This document shows, piece after piece, positions 28,420-36,594 of a stretch of 64,000 bases of DNA (positions are counted from its first letter, which is position 1; every line of letters starts with the position of its first letter). A model generated the notes under the pieces. The model did no database searches. It was not told the origin of the DNA and saw nothing but the letters and a program-made list of their open reading frames with translations. The stretch lies in NCBI RefSeq assembly GCF_016595675.1, contig NZ_JAENJH010000001.1:372001-436000 (forward strand), written 5' to 3'. A program made the translations under genes and the position numbers. This DNA comes from Prauserella cavernicola. Lineage in GTDB: Bacteria > Actinomycetota > Actinomycetes > Mycobacteriales > Pseudonocardiaceae.

Positions 28420-29229
28420 TTGGCAGCGGCAGAACACGTGGACCCGGCCGATCCCGCGGCCAGGGAACTGATCGCCCACGGCACGCTCGAGGTCGAGGGC
28501 AGGCTCGTCGACGCCTCCAACGTCACCTTGTACTGCACCATCGAGCTCGACGGAGTCAGCGGCAACGCGGTGTACAAGCCGGTGTCCGGGGAGCGGCCGC
28601 TCTGGGACTTCCCCGACGGCACGCTCGCGGGCCGCGAGGTCGCGACGTACCTGGTCGCCGACGCCGCGGGCCTGGCGTCCGTACCGCCCACGGTGCTGCG
28701 TGACGGCCCCTTCGGCCAGGGCATGGTCCAGCTGTGGATCGAGACCACCGAGGACGAGCTCGTCGACGTCTGCGCGCCCGAGGACCTGCCCGACGGGTGG
28801 CTGGTGGTGCTGCACGCGCACGACCGGCTGGGTGAGCCCGCCGTGCTCGCGCACGCCGACCATCCCGGCATCCGGGATCTGGCGCTGCTCGACATCGTCG
28901 TGAACAACACCGACCGCAAGGGCGGGCACGTCCTGCCCGGCGCGGGCGACCGGGTCTACGGCGTCGACCACGGCATCTGCCTGCACACCGACCCGAAGCT
29001 GCGCACCGTGTTGTGGGGCTGGGTGGGCGAGCCGCTGCCGGCGGCCTCGGTGGACCGGCTGCACAAGCTGCGCTGGGCACTGGACCACGACCTGGGACAG
29101 ACCCTGGGGGAACACCTCACCCGCGCCGAGATCGCCGCGGTCGCCCGGCGCACGGACACGCTCCTGGAGGAGGCGGTGTTCCCCGCGCCGGGCGACGACT
29201 GGCGGGCCATTCCCTGGCCGCTGTTCTGA
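28420..29229 (+). CDS. SCO1664 family protein (PI3/PI4-kinase-like fold)
   Basis: A 269-aa protein of the SCO1664 family. It contains a nucleotide-site Lys in NAVYKPVSGERPLWDFP, the catalytic-like LLDIVVNNTDRKGGHVL, and the metal-type motif VYGVDHGICLH, as in small phosphatidylinositol-kinase-like proteins. Its activity is unknown. The TTG at 28420 is chosen because it follows the DUF3090 stop by 7 nt. GTG at 28438 is an in-frame alternative. It is co-transcribed with DUF3090. Confidence 0.9.
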   Translation: MAAAEHVDPADPAARELIAHGTLEVEGRLVDASNVTLYCTIELDGVSGNAVYKPVSGERPLWDFPDGTLAGREVATYLVADAAGLASVPPTVLRDGPFGQGMVQLWIETTEDELVDVCAPEDLPDGWLVVLHAHDRLGEPAVLAHADHPGIRDLALLDIVVNNTDRKGGHVLPGAGDRVYGVDHGICLHTDPKLRTVLWGWVGEPLPAASVDRLHKLRWALDHDLGQTLGEHLTRAEIAAVARRTDTLLEEAVFPAPGDDWRAIPWPLF

Positions 29230-29239
29230 GCTCCCGTCG

Positions 29240-30061
29240 TCAGCGGAACAGGTCGGCGTTGCGCCGGGCCCACTCCGCGTAGGTGATCGGCGGCCGTCCG
29301 GTGGCGCGCTCGAAGTCGTGCTCGACCGGCACCCGCAGGTCCGGGCCTCCGGCCAGCAACCACTCGGCGGTCTCGTCGTCGACGCCGCCGCCGAGGAACT
29401 CCTGTTTGGCCTCGTCCTTGGTCTGCTCGACGTAGCGGAGGTCGCGTCCGAGCGCCTCGGCGAGCGCGCGCACCTGGCCGGGGATCGTGGTCTGCTCGGG
29501 GCCGCTGAGCTTGTAGATCTGGTTCTCGTGGCCCGCTTCGCTGAGGGCCACGGCCGCCAGGGCGGCGATGTCGGACATGGCGGTGGCCGTGTCGGAGGAC
29601 TGGGGGAACGGCGCCCGCACCATGCTCTCGGTCCGGACACTCTCGACCCAGTTCGTGGTGTTCTCCATGAACGCGCCAGGGCGCAGGAAGGTCCAGTCCA
29701 GGCCCGAGTCGCGCAGGGCTCGTTCGATGGCGACGAACGACAGCGAGTACTCGTCGTCGTTGCCGTCGGCCGCGAGGATCGAGGTCAGCGCGACGACGTG
29801 GCGCACACCGGCTTTCTTGGCCATGTCGGCGATGGTGTCGACGGTGTCGATGGGCGGCAGGTAGAGCTTCTCGACTCCCTCCAGCGCGGCGGTCATCGTC
29901 TCCGGCTTGCCGACGTAGCCGCGGAACACTTCGACGTCGTCGGGCAGCGCGGCCTTGGCGGGGTTGGTGGTGAGCGCACGGACCTTGAGCCCGCGGCCGG
30001 ACAGCTCGTCGACCACCATGCGGCCGATGTTCCCGGTCGCTCCGGTCACCAGGATCGTCAT
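29240..30061 (-). CDS. NmrA-like NAD(P)-binding protein
   Basis: A 273-aa atypical short-chain dehydrogenase. The N-terminal Rossmann motif TGATGNIGR is complete (residues 6-14). The YSLSFVAIERAL segment takes the place of the classical YxxxK, and FLRPGAFMENT is typical of NmrA/quinone-oxidoreductase-like sensors. An AGGAG Shine-Dalgarno precedes the ATG. It is divergent from a TetR gene, with operator-like sequences between them, so TetR control is likely. The substrate is unknown. Confidence 0.9.
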   Translation of the reverse strand: MTILVTGATGNIGRMVVDELSGRGLKVRALTTNPAKAALPDDVEVFRGYVGKPETMTAALEGVEKLYLPPIDTVDTIADMAKKAGVRHVVALTSILAADGNDDEYSLSFVAIERALRDSGLDWTFLRPGAFMENTTNWVESVRTESMVRAPFPQSSDTATAMSDIAALAAVALSEAGHENQIYKLSGPEQTTIPGQVRALAEALGRDLRYVEQTKDEAKQEFLGGGVDDETAEWLLAGGPDLRVPVEHDFERATGRPPITYAEWARRNADLFR

Positions 30062-30080
30062 CTGGGCAGGCTCCTAACTC

Positions 30081-30140
30081 AGTACGGCGTACGGGATTGA
30101 GGAGCCCAGCCTACTCTGTCGACTCCGTACAGCGCACGTA
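30081..30140. promoter_or_regulatory. Intergenic operator-like boxes between nmrA-like and tetR genes
   Basis: Two related elements lie in the 96-bp divergent spacer: AGTACGGCGTACG (30081-30093, near-palindrome GTACGGCGTAC) and ACTCCGTACAGCGCACGTA (30122-30140). Both carry a GTAC core with a flanking G/C step, as seen in several TetR operators. The second abuts the TAGGAT -10 box of the tetR gene. Autoregulation and control of the oxidoreductase is an inference from this placement. Confidence 0.45.
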
Positions 30141-30157
30141 GTTCTAGGATGGTCGCG

Positions 30158-30901
30158 ATGACGCAGGACAACGAGGGGCCGCGCGACCTCACCCGGACCA
30201 TGCGGCTGCTGTGGCGCACAGACGGCGCCGCCACGCGGGGACCGAAGCCGGCGCTCGACGTCGACCGCATCGTGACGGCGGCCATCGAGATCGCCGACGC
30301 CGACGGGCTTGCCGGGCTCTCGATGCGCAAGGTCGCCGACCGGCTCGGTGTCGGCACGATGTCGCTCTACACCTACGTGCCGGCCAAGGCCGAACTGGTG
30401 AGCCTCATGCTCGACACCGTTGACGGCGAGGGCGTGCTGCCCCACACGGTGGCGGGGTCGTGGCGGGCCAAGACCGAGTCGTGGGCTCGCGAGGACTGGT
30501 CCTTCTACCACCGGCACGAGTGGATGCTGCACGCCTCCGGCCGCCATCCGCTCGGACCGAACACGATGCGCCGCTTCGACTCGGCGCTGCGCTCGCTCGC
30601 CGACACCGGTCTGCCCGAGGACGAGATCGTGGCCAACGCCGACGTGATCGACACCTACATCCGCGGCATGGCCCGCCGCTCCGTCGATTTCCGTCAGCGG
30701 GAGGCGAGCACAGGCGTCAGCGAGGACCAGTGGTGGGCCGAGCACGGCCCGATGCTCGAAACGCACCTGACCGGCGACCGGTTTCCCGCGGTGCGGCGGG
30801 TGCACGACGCGGGCGCGTTCACGAGCGACATCGACAGCTTCGAGTACGGGCTGCAGCGGATCCTCGACGGTATTGAGGGCCGCATCCGGACGCTGGGCTG
30901 A
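30158..30901 (+). CDS. TetR/AcrR family regulator
   Basis: A 247-aa repressor. The HTH is at about residues 40-80 (SMRKVADRLGVGTMSLYTYVPAKAEL), and a larger C-terminal ligand domain of the TetR_C_1 (tetracycline-repressor-like) type follows. The ATG at 30158 is preferred to 30149 because a TAGGAT -10 box ends 7 nt before it, which fits a leaderless start. It is divergent from the NmrA-like gene and is probably its regulator. Confidence 0.9.
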   Translation: MTQDNEGPRDLTRTMRLLWRTDGAATRGPKPALDVDRIVTAAIEIADADGLAGLSMRKVADRLGVGTMSLYTYVPAKAELVSLMLDTVDGEGVLPHTVAGSWRAKTESWAREDWSFYHRHEWMLHASGRHPLGPNTMRRFDSALRSLADTGLPEDEIVANADVIDTYIRGMARRSVDFRQREASTGVSEDQWWAEHGPMLETHLTGDRFPAVRRVHDAGAFTSDIDSFEYGLQRILDGIEGRIRTLG

Positions 30902-30950
30902 CGGCGTGGCGGGGCGCGGCCCGGCCCCGCCTGCCGCTAGGTTCTGCCCC

Positions 30951-31757
30951 GTGCGCTCCCATTCTTACGACGACATCCTGAGCGGGCCGCGCAAGCGGAA
31001 GGTCCCCGAGGTTCCCGCCGATCCCGGACTCGTGCTCGAGGACCCGGTGAGCGGCTTCTGCGGGGCGCTGGTGAAGCTCGAGTACGGCAACGCGGTGCTC
31101 GAGGACCGTCATGGCAACCACCGGGTCTTCCCGCTCGGTCCCGCGGCGTTCCTGCTCGAGGGCAAGCCGGTGACGCTCGTGCCCGCGCGCCCGGCCGCCG
31201 CTCCCGCCCGCACCGCGTCCGCGTCCGGCTCCGTGCGCGTCGAGGGACTCAAGGCGAGGGTGGCGCGCGACTCGCGGATCTGGGTGGAGGGAAAGCACGA
31301 CGCCGAGCTCGTCGAACGCGTGTGGGGTCACGACCTGCGCGTGGAAGGCGTCGTCGTGGAGCCGCTGGACGGCGTGGACGTCCTCGCCGAGCGGGTCGCC
31401 GAGTTCGGCACCGGCCCCGGGCGCAGGCTCGGCGTGCTCGTGGACCACCTCGTGCCGGGCAGCAAGGAGTCACGCCTGGTCTCGGCGATCGAGGACGAGA
31501 ACGTGCTGATCACCGGTCATCCCTACGTCGATGTGTGGGAGGCGGTGAAGCCCGCGTCCGTCGGCATCCGCGCGTGGCCGTCGGTGCCGAAGGGCGTGGA
31601 GTGGAAGGTTGGCGTCTGCTCGGCACTGGGCTGGGGTGAGCCCTACGAGGGCTGGCAGCGGGTACTGGCGGGAGTGCGCAGTTTCCGCGACCTCGAGACG
31701 CCGCTGATCGGCGCGGTCGAACGCTTGATCGACTTCGTGACCGACCCGGGCGAGTAA
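30951..31757 (+). CDS. DUF3097 domain-containing protein
   Basis: A 268-aa protein matching actinobacterial DUF3097. The start SHSYDDILSGPRKRKVPEVPAD and the Toprim-like central region (RIWVEGKHDAELVERVWG, then LGVLVDHLVPGSKESRL) are family features. The acidic VEGKHDAE and DH motifs suggest a nucleic-acid- or metal-linked Toprim fold, but the function is unproven. The GTG start follows TAGGTT by 7 nt (leaderless). Confidence 0.92.
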   Translation: MRSHSYDDILSGPRKRKVPEVPADPGLVLEDPVSGFCGALVKLEYGNAVLEDRHGNHRVFPLGPAAFLLEGKPVTLVPARPAAAPARTASASGSVRVEGLKARVARDSRIWVEGKHDAELVERVWGHDLRVEGVVVEPLDGVDVLAERVAEFGTGPGRRLGVLVDHLVPGSKESRLVSAIEDENVLITGHPYVDVWEAVKPASVGIRAWPSVPKGVEWKVGVCSALGWGEPYEGWQRVLAGVRSFRDLETPLIGAVERLIDFVTDPGE

Positions 31758-31838
31758 GCATTCTACGCCAAGGTCACGCGTAGATCACTTCCCGTGATCT
31801 TCTCGGTGGAATTGGTGACGATCTGGGAGCATGTCTGC

Positions 31839-32270
31839 ATGACAGCGGCACTTATCTGGCTCATTGTCGGAGTCGGGCTGATCGTGGCGGAGGTGCTTTC
31901 CGGCGATTTCGTTCTCCTCATGCTCGGTCTCGGCGCTCTGGTCGGCGCGGGCTCGGCGGCATTGACGGGCAACGCGATCGTCGACGTCATCGTGTTCGCG
32001 GTGGCCTCGATCGGCCTGCTGGTGCTCGCCAGACCCGCGTTGAAGCGCCGGTTCCTGTCCGGTCCGGGGGTCAAGACCAACGCCGACGCGCTCGTGGGGG
32101 CGCAGGCGGTGACGATGTCTACTGTGGATTCTCGTGGTGGTCAGGTGAAGCTGGCCGGTGACGTGTGGTCCGCTCGCAGCATCGCCGAGGGGACCGTGAT
32201 CGCTCCGGACACCACGGTCACCGTGGTGGAGATCGCCGGGGCGACCGCCGTCGTGTCGGCAGAACCGTGA
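31839..32270 (+). CDS. NfeD family membrane protein
   Basis: A 143-aa short NfeD protein. Two or three hydrophobic helices (about 5-70) precede a C-terminal OB-fold domain (about 85-143) that begins near NADALVGAQAVTMSTVD. It has no protease domain, like Bacillus YuaF. The ATG at 31839 with GGGAG upstream is chosen over a longer in-frame start at 31794. It is followed by an SPFH gene, the usual NfeD/stomatin pairing that organises membrane microdomains. Confidence 0.9.
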   Translation: MTAALIWLIVGVGLIVAEVLSGDFVLLMLGLGALVGAGSAALTGNAIVDVIVFAVASIGLLVLARPALKRRFLSGPGVKTNADALVGAQAVTMSTVDSRGGQVKLAGDVWSARSIAEGTVIAPDTTVTVVEIAGATAVVSAEP

Positions 32271-32322
32271 TGGCCGTCGGCGCCAGCGCGGAAATCAGTA
32301 GGAAGATGAAGGGAAGTACGTT

Positions 32323-33750
32323 TTGTCGACGGCAGCGATAATCGTTGTCGCCATCCTCGCGCTGTTCGTGATCGTCACGGTCGCGAAGGCGTTGATGGTG
32401 GTGCCACAAGCGCAATCGGCGGTGATCGAGCGCCTGGGCCGGTTCAAGACCGTCGCCTCGCCCGGTCTGAACTTCCTGGTGCCGTTCCTGGACAAGGTGC
32501 GCGCCAGGGTCGATCTGCGCGAGCAGGTCGTCTCGTTCCCGCCGCAGCCGGTCATCACGCAGGACAACCTGACGGTCTCGATCGACACGGTGGTGTACTT
32601 CCAGGTCACCGACTCCCGTGCCGCGGTCTACGAGATCTCGAACTACATCGTCGGTGTGGAGCAGTTGACCACGACGACGCTGCGCAACGTGGTCGGTGGC
32701 ATGAGCCTCGAGGACACGCTGACCTCGCGTGACCAGATCAACCAGCAGCTGCGCGGTGTGCTCGACGAGGCCACCGGCCGCTGGGGCATCCGCGTCGCGC
32801 GGGTCGAGCTGAAGGCGATCGACCCGCCGCCCTCCATTCAGGACTCGATGGAGAAGCAGATGCGCGCCGATCGGGAGAAGCGCGCCATGATCCTCACCGC
32901 CGAGGGTCAGCGGGAGTCCGCGATCAAGACGGCGGAAGGTCAGAAGCAGAGCCAGATCCTCGCGGCCGAGGGTTCCAAGCAGGCGGCGATTCTCGCCGCG
33001 GAGGCGGAACGACAGTCGCGGATCCTGCGCGCTCAGGGTGAGCGGGCCGCCCGGTATCTGCAGGCGCAGGGCCAGGCGAAGGCGATCGAGAAGGTGTTCG
33101 CCGCGATCAAGGCGGGCAAGCCGACTCCGGAGGTGCTGGCCTACCAGTACCTGCAGACCCTGCCGCAGATGGCGCAGGGCGACGCGAACAAGGTGTGGCT
33201 CGTGCCCAGCGACTACGGCAAGGCCCTCGAGGGCTTCGCGCGGTCGCTCGGCGCTCCGGGCGACGACGGCGTGTTCCGCTACGAGCCGCCGAAGGAAGAG
33301 CCCACTCCGATGCCGTCGCTCGACGACGACGAGGTGTCGAGCTGGTTCGACACCTCCACCGACCCGAAGGTGGCCGAAGCGGTGCGCGAGGCGGAAGCCG
33401 TTGCGCGCCAGGAGGTCGGCGGGCCGTTGAGCACGCCGTCGCGTCCGTCGGCGCTGTCGTCGCTGGGTGGCACGCCCAAGCCCGCCGAGCCGGAGCGGGC
33501 CGAGCCGGAGCCGCCGCAGCAACAGCAGCTGCCGCCGACCCCGCCGCCTCCGCCCCCGGCACCGCCGGCACCCCCGGCGCCGCCGCAGTCCAACCCGCCG
33601 ACGCCGCCTTCGGGTGGCCCGTTCGGCGCCGGAATGCAGCAGAGCCCTCCGCAGCAGCCGGGTCCGTTCAACCCGCCGCCGCAGCAGGGTGGTGGACAGC
33701 AGTTCCCGCCGCAGAACCCGCCCTATGGCGGTCCGCCGCGGCAGCAGTAG
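32323..33750 (+). CDS. SPFH/Band 7 (stomatin-like) membrane protein with proline-rich tail
   Basis: A 475-aa protein with an N-terminal membrane anchor (about 5-27). An SPFH domain follows (about 28-200; VPQAQSAVIERLGRF and DPPPSIQDSMEKQMRADREK are typical of the slipin/stomatin group). Next comes a long coiled coil with repeated AEGQ/AEAER units (about 200-255). The last 85 residues are almost entirely Pro, Gln and Gly, an extension absent from compact stomatins that may bind partners. The TTG start has GAAGGGAAG upstream. It forms an operon with NfeD and ends at a strong terminator. Confidence 0.93.
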   Translation: MSTAAIIVVAILALFVIVTVAKALMVVPQAQSAVIERLGRFKTVASPGLNFLVPFLDKVRARVDLREQVVSFPPQPVITQDNLTVSIDTVVYFQVTDSRAAVYEISNYIVGVEQLTTTTLRNVVGGMSLEDTLTSRDQINQQLRGVLDEATGRWGIRVARVELKAIDPPPSIQDSMEKQMRADREKRAMILTAEGQRESAIKTAEGQKQSQILAAEGSKQAAILAAEAERQSRILRAQGERAARYLQAQGQAKAIEKVFAAIKAGKPTPEVLAYQYLQTLPQMAQGDANKVWLVPSDYGKALEGFARSLGAPGDDGVFRYEPPKEEPTPMPSLDDDEVSSWFDTSTDPKVAEAVREAEAVARQEVGGPLSTPSRPSALSSLGGTPKPAEPERAEPEPPQQQQLPPTPPPPPPAPPAPPAPPQSNPPTPPSGGPFGAGMQQSPPQQPGPFNPPPQQGGGQQFPPQNPPYGGPPRQQ

Positions 33751-33764
33751 CCGAGCACAACCAG

Positions 33765-33805
33765 AAGGGCGCCCCCGCGACGATCGCGGGGGCGCCCTTT
33801 CGTTG
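33765..33805 (+). terminator. Intrinsic terminator after NfeD-SPFH operon
   Basis: A 16-bp perfect stem (33765-33780 with 33784-33799) has a CGA loop and is followed by TCGTTGTTGTC. The GC-rich stem and T-rich trailer fit rho-independent termination of the plus-strand operon. The symmetrical AA/TT ends could also serve the convergent SGNH hydrolase gene. Confidence 0.85.
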
Positions 33806-33828
33806 TTGTCAGGGGGAAGCGTCGGCGC

Positions 33829-34599
33829 TCACAGCTCCCGGGTGACGACGGGCGTCAGGTCGGGGCGCTTGGGCGCGACCGTGTCTCCCGAGGACTCGCC
33901 CCGCAGCCGCCTGCGCACCCACGGCAGGGCGTGCTCGCGGGCCCAGTGCAGGTTCTGCGTCCGTTGTTCGCGGGCGCTGAGCACGGCGCGGGGGCCGAGG
34001 TCGGCCGATTCCACTGTGTGCTCGACCCCGAGTGCGTCGAGCAGCGCACCGGCGATGAGCGTGTGGCCGTGGACGTTGAGGTGGATGCGGTCGGCCGACC
34101 AGAGCCGCCGGTCGCGCAGCCGCCGCATGGCCCACATGTCCACCAGCAGTGTGCCGTGGCGGGCGGCGATGAGCCGCACGTGCTCGTTGTAGATCGCGGT
34201 GCGCCCGCGCATCCGCCGGAACAGTGGGTCCTCGACGCCGTCGACGCCGGTGAACAGCACGACGGTGGCGCCGGTCGCGGCCAGCGCGCCCACGGCGGCG
34301 TCGTAGCGTTCGGCGAGCGCGTCGATGTCGATCTTCGGGCGCATCAGGTCGTTGCCGCCCGCGTACAGCGTGACCAGATCGGGCTTCAGCTCGAGTGCGG
34401 GGTCGAGCTGCTCGTCCAGTACCTGGAGCAGCAGCCTGCCCCTGATCGCCAGGTTGGCGTAGGCCAGGGCGGGGTGGTGGCGGGCGAGCTGTTCGGCGAC
34501 GCGGTCGGCCCAGCCTCGCACCCCGTTGGGGTAGGCCGGGTCGTCGTCACCGACGCCTTCGCTGAACGAGTCGCCGAGCACCACGAACCGGTCGATCAT
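33829..34599 (-). CDS. SGNH/GDSL hydrolase
   Basis: A 256-aa esterase-fold protein. Block I is VVLGDSFSEGVGDD (nucleophile S11), block II is a Gly after NLAIRG, block III is YAGGNDL (the Asn of SGNH), and block V is SADRIHLNVHGH (Asp and His). There is no signal peptide, so it is intracellular. The ATG at 34599 gives the usual family N-terminus. A longer in-frame frame upstream overlaps the CGNR gene and is not supported. The ester substrate is unknown. Confidence 0.92.
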   Translation of the reverse strand: MIDRFVVLGDSFSEGVGDDDPAYPNGVRGWADRVAEQLARHHPALAYANLAIRGRLLLQVLDEQLDPALELKPDLVTLYAGGNDLMRPKIDIDALAERYDAAVGALAATGATVVLFTGVDGVEDPLFRRMRGRTAIYNEHVRLIAARHGTLLVDMWAMRRLRDRRLWSADRIHLNVHGHTLIAGALLDALGVEHTVESADLGPRAVLSAREQRTQNLHWAREHALPWVRRRLRGESSGDTVAPKRPDLTPVVTREL

Positions 34600-34633
34600 C
34601 CCTCGACTGTAGCCACGCGCCCGCTGTGGTCTG

Positions 34634-35149
34634 TCACACGCGCTGTCGTTCGCGGTGCTGGGCCACGTGGACCCTGGTCGCGCAGCGCGTCGAGCAGAAG
34701 CGGCGGCGGCCGTTGCGGGAGGTGTCCACGTAGACGACCTCGCAGCCCTCGCGGCCGCACACACCCATGCGTGCGGGGTCGTCGCAGAGCAGGTGCGCGA
34801 TGCCGCCCGCGGTGTAGGCCTGGATGCGGCGCACCCAGTCGTCGTCCTCGCTCGCGTAGTGGATGTGGGGCTGTTTGGCGTCGTGCCGGGAGATGTGGGG
34901 GCGGCAGGCGGAGTCGGCGAGCAGGGTGTTCACCAGGTCCACGCGCCTGCCGGTGTCGGGCTCGGCGAACACCTCGCCCAGCCTCGCCGCCCAGCCGGCC
35001 ACCGCGCCGTGCTGCTCCGCGGTGAGCGAGGTGAGCCGCATGTCCTCGGCCTGGAGCCGCTCGACCAGGTCGTCGGCCGATTCGCGGATCGCGTTGACGA
35101 CCACGGCGGCGACCCGGGCCGCGGTGCCGCCGTAAGGGTTGAACTCCAT
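34634..35149 (-). CDS. CGNR/ABATE-type zinc-finger protein
   Basis: A 171-aa predicted regulator. An N-terminal ABATE-like stress-sensing domain (LVNTLLADSACRPHISRH) is followed by the C-terminal treble-clef-like finger CGREGCEVVYVDTSRNGRRR then FCSTRCATRVHVAQHRER. The family CGNR tetrapeptide is CATR here, while the four zinc ligands are kept. Family members are thought to bind DNA. It is divergent from the small zinc-ribbon gene at 35175. Confidence 0.88.
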   Translation of the reverse strand: MEFNPYGGTAARVAAVVVNAIRESADDLVERLQAEDMRLTSLTAEQHGAVAGWAARLGEVFAEPDTGRRVDLVNTLLADSACRPHISRHDAKQPHIHYASEDDDWVRRIQAYTAGGIAHLLCDDPARMGVCGREGCEVVYVDTSRNGRRRFCSTRCATRVHVAQHRERQRV

Positions 35150-35174
35150 TAAGTCATTACATCACGATGGCGGC

Positions 35175-35348
35175 ATGATCGACCAACGGTGCCCGCGCTG
35201 CGGGTGGCCCCTCGCTGAACTGCCCGCTCCCGCCGCGTCCACGCACGCGATGTCGCGAGGACAGGTGAGCTACCGGCGCTGTGTCTGCGGCAGCTGGCTG
35301 CTCGTACTCAACGGCGAACTGCTCGGCGCGACGCGCGCCCGGTCGTGA
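35175..35348 (+). CDS. Small double-knuckle zinc-ribbon protein
   Basis: A 57-aa protein with CPRCGWPL near the N-terminus and RCVCGSW about 27 residues later, a four-Cys zinc ribbon. It has no other recognisable domain. It is divergent from the CGNR gene, 25 bp apart, and converges on the integrase gene. Its small size makes function impossible to assign. The coding call rests on the paired knuckles and the clean ATG. Confidence 0.65.
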   Translation: MIDQRCPRCGWPLAELPAPAASTHAMSRGQVSYRRCVCGSWLLVLNGELLGATRARS

Positions 35349-35364
35349 GCACCGCCGTGACCGC

Positions 35365-36459
35365 TCACGCCCTGCGGTGCTCGGCCAGGATCTGCGCGAG
35401 GGTGTGGGCGGGGGAGCTGTCGAGCTTGTGGCGGTGCGCGTCGTAGCGGTCCCGCGTGGTGCGGATGTCGGCGTGGCCCAGCAGGTCCTGCACCTTCTGC
35501 ACGGCGACATCGTGTGAGAGCAGCAGCGTGCCGGTGGTGCGCCGCGCGGTGTGCGGCGAGATCGTCGTCGCCGCGGGCAGTCCGGCGGCGTCGGCGAAGC
35601 GGCGCAGCGCCTGCCATACGTCGCGCTGCCGCAACGCCTTCCCGCCTGGTTTGGCCGGGTCGTGCGGATGCGGCGTGGTGGCCAGCAGCGGGCCGCTCAG
35701 CCTCTCGGCGGCGACACCGTGGCGGTCGGCCCGCCGGTTGAGGTAGCGCGCGAGCGGGCGCAGCGCGGGCGCGACGACCGGCACGAAGTCACGCTGTCCG
35801 CCCTTGCCGGTGTAGCGCAGGATCGTGTGCCCGGAGTCGGTGTCGAGGTCGTCGACCGTGGCCGTGGTGATGCCGGAGACCCGCAGCCCGGTGTAGAAGA
35901 GCAGCGCGACGAGCGCGGCGTCGCGCCAGGCCGCCTCGGTGTCCAGCCGTAGCGCGCGGGTCTCCACGTGGTCGAGCAGCGTGGCGGTGGAGCGCTCGTC
36001 GAGCGCGGACCTCGGGGACACCTTCGCGCGCTTGGGCCTGGTCACGGCGCCGATGGGGTTGGTGTCGGTGACGTCGTTGGACTGCAGGTAGCGATACCAG
36101 CTCGACACGCCGGCCAGGGTGCGGGCCACCGTCGACGGAGCGGCGGGCCGGGCGACACCGTCGCGGCCGGTGACCGTGAGCGACGTCTTCCACGCGTCCA
36201 CGTCGGCGCGGCGGGCCCGCAGCGGGTCGAGCCCGGTCCGGTGGCACCACGACAGCCACGCCGCGAGGTCGGCGTAGTAGGCGCGGCGCGTGTGCTCGCT
36301 CTTGTCGACGCTGAGCCACAACACGGTGACGTGCCGGACCGCGTACCGGTCGGACGGGTCGGCGGGAGGCAATGCGGGCAGCAGCTCCACCGCCTCGGTG
36401 ACGCTATCCGCGTGCCCCTGGCGCAGGGCGAGCTCGCCGGCTTCGGGCCTGTCGATCAT
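35365..36459 (-). CDS. Tyrosine recombinase/integrase
   Basis: A 364-aa site-specific recombinase. A SAM-like core-binding domain (about 45-130; HTRRAYYADLAAWLSWCHR) precedes the catalytic domain, which has the full set of residues: R193 (TGLRVSGI), K219 (TGKGGQRD), H303-R306 (SPHTARR), H329 (LLGHADI) and nucleophile Y339 (RDRYD). It resembles XerC/D-type enzymes more than large phage integrases. No excisionase, phage or conjugation gene lies beside it. The ends of a mobile unit are not visible, so it may be a domesticated or stand-alone recombinase. Confidence 0.92.
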   Translation of the reverse strand: MIDRPEAGELALRQGHADSVTEAVELLPALPPADPSDRYAVRHVTVLWLSVDKSEHTRRAYYADLAAWLSWCHRTGLDPLRARRADVDAWKTSLTVTGRDGVARPAAPSTVARTLAGVSSWYRYLQSNDVTDTNPIGAVTRPKRAKVSPRSALDERSTATLLDHVETRALRLDTEAAWRDAALVALLFYTGLRVSGITTATVDDLDTDSGHTILRYTGKGGQRDFVPVVAPALRPLARYLNRRADRHGVAAERLSGPLLATTPHPHDPAKPGGKALRQRDVWQALRRFADAAGLPAATTISPHTARRTTGTLLLSHDVAVQKVQDLLGHADIRTTRDRYDAHRHKLDSSPAHTLAQILAEHRRA

Positions 36460-36517
36460 GGTGTAGGCGATTGTGCCCTGTCGCCGGAGAAAAAAGTCGG
36501 AAAAGATGTCTCCACCG

Positions 36518-36544
36518 TGTCGAAACGACGGGGGTCCGTTCGAC
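36518..36544 (+). promoter_or_regulatory. Predicted ECF42-type promoter of the DGPF-sigma operon
   Basis: TGTCGA (36518-36523) is followed after 17 nt by CGAC (36541-36544), about 50 bp before the ATG of the DGPF/YciI gene. This matches the bipartite motif (TGTCGA at -35, CGA/TC at -10) that I recall for ECF42 sigma factors. One is encoded as the second gene of the operon, so positive autoregulation is the natural inference. Confidence 0.75.
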
Positions 36545-36594
36545 GCGTGGGTGCGGGCCGGGAGGAACCGGCCGCCGACTACAGGGAGAACACC

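Noticed and set aside
33765-33805. A further member of the dispersed hairpin repeat family
   Set aside because: The stem sequence is unrelated to the 53-bp repeat, and the T-rich trailer identifies it as an ordinary intrinsic terminator.
35365-36459. Integrated phage or ICE around the recombinase
   Set aside because: Neighbours are ordinary chromosomal genes, there is no adjacent tRNA, and I find no direct repeats that would mark att sites.
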